Assembly: GCA_014804905.1 (NCBI GenBank)
Contig: JAAUYX010000009.1
Coordinates: forward strand, 46,731-55,113
Origin: Desulfovibrio sp.
GTDB lineage: Bacteria; Desulfobacterota; Desulfovibrionia; Desulfovibrionales; Desulfovibrionaceae
Direction: 5' to 3'
DNA length: 8,383 bases
The first letter of the stretch is position 1. Each line of letters opens with the position of its first letter. A program made the translations under genes and the position numbers. The notes beneath the pieces were generated by a model. The model made no database searches. It had not been told where the DNA came from and saw nothing but the letters and a program-made list of their open reading frames with translations. This document shows positions 7,057 through 8,383 of the stretch, piece after piece.

Positions 7057-8244
7057 ATGCATTTCGCGGCGCTTATCGAGATAGGACGCATGGTTGTATT
7101 CGTCCCGAACAGCATTTTGCTCCTTGTGAGCAAGCAGGGCGTCGATGATGTCGCCGTCACAGCCCCTGTCCCGCTTTTTCTCGTTCAGGATGGTGGAGAA
7201 CATGGCGCGGAAACCGTGGATGGTCATCTCCTCCTTGCTGAAACCCATCCTGCGGATACCGTTCAAAAGCGCCATGTCCGAAATACATTGCGTGGCTGAA
7301 TGTCGTCCCGGAAAACAGAGTTCGCCGGTACCTGTGAACAGATGCAGTTCACGGAAAAGTTTGACCGCCTGGGTGGGCAACGGCACGGCATGGGCGATTC
7401 GCATCTTCATACCGCCGCCGTCCTTGGCATTTTCCCGTCTGGCTGCGGGCACAATCCAGAGCGCCTTGTCCAGATCAATTTCCGACCACCTGCCGCCGCG
7501 AAGTTCGGCGCTCCGTAGCGCCAGATAGGGCAGTATCTTAAGCGCATAACCCACAACGACCCCACCCTGGTATTCATCTATGCAGCGCAGGAGGTGTCCC
7601 ACAGCGGCGGGATCTGTCATGGTGGCGTAGTGTTTTGTCCTGATGGGCTTGAGGACTTCCTTGAGGCCGTCCGCCGGGTTGTAAACGATATAGCCGCATG
7701 TTCGGGCGAAGCGGCAGACCTGCCCTGCGGTTTCGGCCAGCTTGTGCGCCGTTACCGAATGGCCCGCGGCTTCCACCGGGCGTATCGCTCCAAGAATATC
7801 TCCGGGGGTGAGCTTCGTGATGGGCATTTCGCCGATGCGCTCATTGAGAAGGGAAATGAGCCACTGTTTTTTCTTGATATTGGCCGCCGCGTAGGAGTCC
7901 TGCTTTGTGGCGAACCATTCCTCGGCCACAACCGCGAACGTGAACGCCTGTTCCCGCGCGGCTGCTGCCGCTTCTTCCTTGGCGGCTTTCTTCTGTGCGC
8001 CGGGGTCGATGTCATTGGCGAGCAGTTCCTTGGCCTTGTCACGCTTGCGCCGGGCTTCTTTCAGGGACACAACGGGATACGCGCCGAAACTGAGCGTCTT
8101 TCGCTTCCCCCCAAAACGGTAGTCCATCCGCCAGAGTTTTCCCCTGGAAGCGGAGAGATAGAGGTACAAGCCTTCGGAGTCAGCGAGCTTAGCCGGAGTA
8201 CCGTCGGACTTCAAATTCCTGAGCATGGTGTCATTCAGTGGCAT
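6979..8244 (-). CDS. P4-type tyrosine recombinase/integrase with chimeric C-terminal tail
   Basis: Site-specific recombinase that integrates or excises an element, usually at a tRNA 3' end. The 421-residue frame has the arm-binding domain (about 1-88: LADSEGLYLYL, KLWRMDYRFGGKRKTLSFGAYP, VSLKEAR), a core-binding domain (about 100-205) and a catalytic domain. Catalytic residues are all present: R244, K280, H343-x-x-R346, H373 and Y383 (RDEYNHASY), the last ten residues after H373 as in lambda integrase spacing. After YLDKRREMHQ (to residue 397) the family normally continues with a Trp-rich WADYL-like end. Here residues 398-421 are encoded by the antisense of the neighbouring integrase pseudogene and look unrelated to the family. 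It may still be active, but its C-terminal helix is replaced. ATG 8244 begins like relatives (MPLNDTMLRNLK) and AAGGA lies about nine bases upstream. Confidence 0.88.
   Translation of the reverse strand: MPLNDTMLRNLKSDGTPAKLADSEGLYLYLSASRGKLWRMDYRFGGKRKTLSFGAYPVVSLKEARRKRDKAKELLANDIDPGAQKKAAKEEAAAAAREQAFTFAVVAEEWFATKQDSYAAANIKKKQWLISLLNERIGEMPITKLTPGDILGAIRPVEAAGHSVTAHKLAETAGQVCRFARTCGYIVYNPADGLKEVLKPIRTKHYATMTDPAAVGHLLRCIDEYQGGVVVGYALKILPYLALRSAELRGGRWSEIDLDKALWIVPAARRENAKDGGGMKMRIAHAVPLPTQAVKLFRELHLFTGTGELCFPGRHSATQCISDMALLNGIRRMGFSKEEMTIHGFRAMFSTILNEKKRDRGCDGDIIDALLAHKEQNAVRDEYNHASYLDKRREMHQLKPLHGTHAHTFLPWRTPYSAEPR
7053..7056. other. Inverted join between two integrase genes
   Basis: On the plus strand the first integrase is recognisable up to MAST (about 7055). 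On the minus strand the second is recognisable up to REMHQ (7054). Thus family sequence on both strands meets within a few bases. The bases ACTG at the join could belong to either parent (expected ACTCTG in one, CCACTG in the other), consistent with microhomology. Confidence 0.75.
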
Positions 8245-8279
8245 GGCGCAAATCCTTTACTTGCAAGGGGTTTCGGGCT

Positions 8280-8338
8280 GACGGTATTTTTCTGGACGCC
8301 TTTCCTCCTTTTCGGCTCGTACCGTTCCTAATACCGTC
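8280..8338. repeat. Inverted repeat upstream of the minus-strand integrase
   Basis: GACGGTAT (8280-8287) is matched by its exact reverse complement ATACCGTC (8331-8338) 43 bases on. A further TACCGT at 8320-8325 repeats part of the right copy in direct orientation. Repeats just upstream of an integrase start may be arm-type or excisionase sites; function is inferred only from position. Confidence 0.5.
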
Positions 8339-8356
8339 TTTTTTGCGATTTGTCCC
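8328..8356 (-). promoter_or_regulatory. Candidate promoter of the minus-strand integrase
   Basis: On the minus strand GGGACA (8356-8351) and TATTAG (8333-8328) are 17 bases apart; each matches four of six consensus bases. The leader to ATG 8244 would be about 75 bases. The -10 overlaps the right copy of the inverted repeat, so a protein bound there could repress the gene. TTGTCC (8350-8355) and GGACAA (8378-8383) form another small inverted repeat around the -35. Confidence 0.35.
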
Positions 8357-8383
8357 TGGTTTTCACCACACCCTGTTGGACAA

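Larger units (their letters stand above)
5875..8383. mobile_element. Remnant of one or two integrated elements at the tRNA-Ser 3' end
   Basis: The left edge is inferred at the tRNA 3' end; the right edge is outside the window. The contents are two P4-type integrase genes, tail to tail, with a join inside both 3' ends. The stretch just after the tRNA is less GC-rich than the core genes. No second copy of the tRNA 3' end is found in the window, so no attR can be named. No cargo gene is seen between the integrases; what lies right of 8383 is unknown. Confidence 0.7.

Noticed and set aside
7594..8331. Plus-strand 245-codon frame opposite the second integrase
   Set aside because: Antisense of a gene with complete catalytic residues; no binding site or family resemblance.

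Overview
The window looks like chromosomal DNA from a high-GC deltaproteobacterium of the Desulfovibrio type. The basis is the gene order hisD-purC-fabI, which I recall from Desulfovibrio, together with a short GNAT-type N-acetylglutamate synthase and strong GC bias at third codon positions. The genus is an inference; no search was run.

Layout. Positions 1-2034 lie on the minus strand: grpE (protein-folding co-chaperone), an intrinsic terminator, then argA-like and argF (arginine synthesis). argF runs off the left edge. A 178-base divergent intergenic region separates grpE from a plus-strand run: hisD (last step of histidine synthesis), purC (purine synthesis), fabI (last step of fatty-acid elongation), and two unrecognised small membrane-protein genes of 42 and 59 codons. 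Gaps in this run are 33-56 bases and most genes have a clear ribosome binding site, so they are probably co-transcribed up to a weak terminator at about 5714-5731. A tRNA-Ser(GGA) gene with an encoded CCA end follows.

From the 3' end of the tRNA onward the DNA is mobile-element material. A P4-type tyrosine integrase pseudogene points away from the tRNA. By reading across frames I can follow it from an ATG at 6051 to about 7056, through three single-base losses, one nonsense codon and a missing 3' end. It meets, tail to tail, a second P4-type integrase on the minus strand (6979-8244). This one has an open frame and all catalytic residues, but its last 24 residues are read from the antisense of the first gene. 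The join at about 7053-7056 is an inverted one, with only a few bases of possible shared sequence. It records either a deletion or inversion between two integrated elements or an amplification/assembly chimera. The cargo of either element, if any, is outside the window.

The left two thirds is ordinary core metabolism. The parts worth a second look are the integrase-integrase join beside tRNA-Ser, the repeats next to each integrase start, the two small membrane genes, the uncertain start of argA, and a hairpin in the grpE leader. I see no clear evidence of a previously undescribed system.
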